A DNA stretch of 7,351 bases from Rubrobacter sp. GTDB lineage: Bacteria > Actinomycetota > Rubrobacteria > Rubrobacterales > Rubrobacteraceae. The notes beneath the pieces are model-generated. The model made no database searches, was not told where the DNA came from, and saw only the letters and a list, made by a program, of their open reading frames with translations. Where the stretch lies: the NCBI GenBank assembly GCA_013815575.1, contig JACDFX010000071.1:1-7351 (forward strand). Direction: 5' to 3'. Of the stretch, positions 6,296 to 7,351 are shown piece after piece (the stretch's first letter is position 1; every line of letters starts with the position of its first letter). Made by a program: the position numbers and the translations under genes.

Positions 6296-6502
6296 CCTGC
6301 CTGCCCTCCCCATAGCAGACTCGCAACATCCGATAATTTTGACGTTGCCTGGCATCCAGACAAAGCTTGCAAGACCCTTTATTGAGTCAACGTCGGGCAC
6401 CCCTTTTCTCGAAAGTCCGCATGGCTTCGGTCCGCTGCCGTGGGTTTCTCCTGACCTTCGAACCCGGTAAGCTACCGAAAGGTAGAGCGTTGGGCGAACC
6501 CA
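6296..6502 (+). other. Hairpin-rich region between the methyltransferase and amphi-Trp genes
   Basis: No convincing gene is seen in these 207 bases. The 5' half (about 6320-6420) looks less GC-rich than its surroundings and holds a 7-bp inverted repeat, GACGTTG (6341-6347) and CAACGTC (6388-6394), enclosing CTGG-CAT-CCAG and the palindrome CTTGCAAG. The 3' half holds two hairpins that share the bases TACC and cannot form together: CGGTA-AGC-TACCG (6465-6477) and CTACC-GAAA-GGTAG (6472-6485). A further TGGG-CGAA-CCCA hairpin (6491-6502) sits immediately before the ribosome-binding site. TGGGTT (6441-6446) can instead pair with AACCCA (6497-6502) to enclose the set. This may be a structured 5' leader; no known riboswitch class was recognised. 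Confidence 0.35.
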
Positions 6503-6509
6503 GGGAGGA
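6503..6509 (+). promoter_or_regulatory. Ribosome-binding site of the amphi-Trp gene
   Basis: GGGAGGA ends three bases before ATG 6513, which is preferred over the adjacent TTG 6510. The CCCA of the 6491-6502 hairpin touches this site, so folding of that hairpin could affect ribosome access. Confidence 0.65.
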
Positions 6510-6512
6510 TTG

Positions 6513-6737
6513 ATGGGCGAAAAGTGGGATAGGGACATCGAAAAGGTCTACTCCACCTCCGAGTTTGTGGAGAAGCTGCGTAGGCTGGCCGACTCCTTAG
6601 AGGCGGACGAGCGGTTCGAGATCCGGGTGGCCGGGGAGAGGGTCTACGTACCAGCCCGTGCCGAGTTCAACGTCGAGCATGAGCGGGAGGGGGAAGAGGA
6701 GGAGCTCGAGTTCCAACTCAAGTGGACCAACCGGTGA
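6513..6737 (+). CDS. Small amphi-Trp domain protein
   Basis: The 74-residue product resembles the amphi-Trp family of short proteins found in actinobacteria, halophilic archaea and others. The layout is a helix (TSEFVEKLRRLADSLEAD, residues 14-31), then strands with FEIRVAGERVYVPARAEFNVEHE, and a highly acidic, alternating hydrophobic stretch, EEEELEFQLKW, ending in the conserved tryptophan (Trp71) followed by TNR. The alternating pattern would give amphipathic beta strands. The biochemical role of the family is not known to me. No signal peptide or membrane segment is present, so the product is probably cytoplasmic. The start ATG is supported by GGGAGGA just upstream. The gene stands alone after the methyltransferase, separated by a structured region of about 215 bases, so it is probably an independent unit or subject to leader control. 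Confidence 0.82.
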   Translation: MGEKWDRDIEKVYSTSEFVEKLRRLADSLEADERFEIRVAGERVYVPARAEFNVEHEREGEEEELEFQLKWTNR

Positions 6738-6825
6738 TCTCCTCCCTATCCCCTTATCCACGCGACTTCAGGTAGAAGGCTTCTCGGAACCTCGCCTGTA
6801 GGGGGTTCTCCGAAGTTCGAGCGGT

Positions 6826-6900
6826 CTACACCGCCGCTGTGGCTTCGATCTCGACCAACAGCTCCGGAAGGGATAGGTTCGCCACAAAAAAACAGCGTGC
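6826..6900 (-). pseudogene. C-terminal remnant of a RidA (YjgF/YER057c) family protein
   Basis: The minus strand reads ARCFFVA, then NLSLPELLVEIEATAAV and a TAG at 6826-6828. This matches the C-terminal strand of Rid-family enamine/imine deaminases and their relatives, which commonly end in '(L/M)LVEIEAtAvv'. Only about 24 residues align. Further upstream the same frame becomes unlike RidA and hits a TGA about 20 codons earlier; no start or body of a 125-130-residue protein is found. A run of seven A on the plus strand (6886-6892) falls inside the remnant. It is read as the tail of a gene otherwise lost by deletion or decay. The remainder of 6738-7039 holds no convincing gene apart from the leader described separately. 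Confidence 0.6.
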
Positions 6901-6976
6901 TTGTCGGTCGATATTCCGCTTCCACCGTAACCCGGGCGGCTCGGGCGCGGTCTCAAGCAACAGGAGGAACAACCGC

Positions 6977-7023
6977 GGGGCTCTTCAGAAGAGCTCCCCG
7001 ATGCCCGCCGAGATCGGGGCGGG
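6977..7023 (+). promoter_or_regulatory. Leader with three mutually exclusive hairpins upstream of the monooxygenase-like gene
   Basis: Hairpin A pairs GGGGCTCTTC (6977-6986) with GAAGAGCTCCCC (6988-6999), with one bulged T and with the central bases left as a small loop. Hairpin B pairs CCCCGAT (6996-7002) with ATCGGGG (7013-7019) around a 10-base loop. Hairpin C pairs CCCGCC (7004-7009) with GGCGGG (7018-7023). A and B compete for 6996-6999; B and C compete for 7018-7019 and for the loop. The right arm of C overlaps the start of the purine-rich ribosome-binding stretch. The arrangement suits attenuation or translation control, but no ligand or known family was recognised. Confidence 0.4.
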
Positions 7024-7032
7024 AGGAAGGAG
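7024..7032 (+). promoter_or_regulatory. Ribosome-binding site of the monooxygenase-like gene
   Basis: AGGAAGGAG ends seven bases before ATG 7040, a good distance. It lies directly after hairpin C of the leader. Confidence 0.7.
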
Positions 7033-7039
7033 TAACGGC

Positions 7040-7351
7040 ATGTACGCACGAGTAACCACGCTGGAGGGTTCTCCGGACAAGATGGACGACACCACGCGCC
7101 ATTTCCAGGAGCAGACCCTGCCCCAACTCCAGAAGATGGACGGGTTCAAGGGGTTCGTCGCCCTGGGCGATCGGCAGAGCGGCAAGCAGATCGGCGTGGC
7201 CTTCTGGGAGAGCGAAGAGGCCTTGCGGGCCACCGAGCAAGCGGTGTCTAGCGTGCGTAGCGGGGCGGCGGAGGCTGCCGGCGGGACGGTAGCGGGCGTG
7301 GAGCAGTACGAAGTCCTCGTCTACGAGGCGCCCTCGTCGGGACCGGTAAGC
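7040..7351 (+). CDS. Antibiotic biosynthesis monooxygenase-like (dimeric alpha/beta barrel) protein, 3' truncated
   Basis: From ATG 7040 the frame is open to the window edge (104 codons, no stop), so the C-terminus is missing or only just missing. The sequence follows the ABM/ferredoxin-like plan: a first strand MYARVTTLEG, a helix with TTRHFQEQTLPQLQKMDGF, a second strand pair FKGFVALGDRQSGKQIGVAFW, a helix with ESEEALRATEQAVSSVR, and a last strand VEQYEVLVYE. Proteins of this kind have about 100-115 residues, so nearly all of it is present. Known members are cofactor-free monooxygenases, haem-degrading enzymes or proteins of unknown function. No residue here decides activity, so 'ABM-like' is a structural label. 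The start is supported by AGGAAGGAG seven bases upstream. Confidence 0.8.
   Translation, partial: MYARVTTLEGSPDKMDDTTRHFQEQTLPQLQKMDGFKGFVALGDRQSGKQIGVAFWESEEALRATEQAVSSVRSGAAEAAGGTVAGVEQYEVLVYEAPSSGPVS

Noticed and set aside
6249..6470. A 73-codon plus-strand open frame at the end of the methyltransferase gene
   Set aside because: It starts inside the methyltransferase in another frame, has no ribosome-binding site, and resembles no family.
6420..6480. A possible tRNA, suggested by TTCGAACCC near 6458-6465
   Set aside because: The flanking bases do not pair into a five-base T stem on either strand, and no acceptor stem or anticodon arm could be laid out.
6768..7049. A 93-codon minus-strand open frame
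   Set aside because: It runs in a different frame from the RidA-like tail, is rich in Arg and Ser, and antisense to the monooxygenase leader. The meaningful signal in this stretch is the short RidA remnant in the neighbouring frame.
1..7351. A multi-gene defence or mobile system centred on the methyltransferase
   Set aside because: No nuclease, helicase-nuclease, toxin-antitoxin pair, integrase, transposase or repeat-spacer array was found beside it. The helicase tail at the window start is 5 kb away and looks like an ordinary RNA helicase.

Overview
The window looks like a high-GC Gram-positive chromosome, most likely an actinomycete. The Rubrobacter lineage is my best guess, from protein character and strong GC bias; nothing in the sequence proves it. 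The content is mostly metabolic and housekeeping genes. I see no integrase, transposase, CRISPR array, RNA gene or multi-gene defence system.

Layout. (1) Bases 1-170 hold the last 55 codons of a plus-strand gene, probably a DEAD/DEAH-box helicase. (2) A stand-alone LON substrate-binding domain protein (minus, 836-231) is divergent from a P1/DmpA-family aminopeptidase (plus, about 856-1956), with almost no spacer between them. (3) A coiled-coil lipoprotein gene (minus, 2717-1953) overlaps the peptidase stop and is cut by an in-frame TAG. The reading frame resumes cleanly behind it, so it is a recent nonsense allele or a sequencing error. (4) A probable two-gene operon (plus) encodes an AllC/HyuC-type zinc N-carbamoyl-amino-acid or ureidoglycine-type amidohydrolase (2888-4117) and an M20D N-acyl-amino-acid amidohydrolase (4139 or 4166-5332). 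The second gene has an ideal ribosome-binding site that points at an ATC codon, not at ATG or GTG. A GC-rich hairpin 7 bases after its stop may end the transcript. (5) A solitary beta-class DNA methyltransferase follows (5483-6295). (6) A hairpin-rich leader of about 215 bases precedes a small amphi-Trp domain gene (6513-6737). (7) On the minus strand, 6900-6826 keeps only the C-terminal tail of a RidA-family protein. (8) A leader with three mutually exclusive hairpins precedes a truncated plus-strand gene for an antibiotic-biosynthesis-monooxygenase-like ferredoxin-fold protein (7040 to the window end).

The P1 peptidase and the two amidohydrolases all cut amide bonds in small, often modified amino-acid derivatives (N-terminal peptide bonds, N-carbamoyl or ureido groups, N-acyl groups). 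A nitrogen or amino-acid scavenging role is a reasonable inference, but only the last two genes look co-transcribed. The best leads for a second look are the interrupted lipoprotein, the apparent ATC start, and the two structured leaders in the 3' third of the window. None of these amounts to a demonstrated new system.
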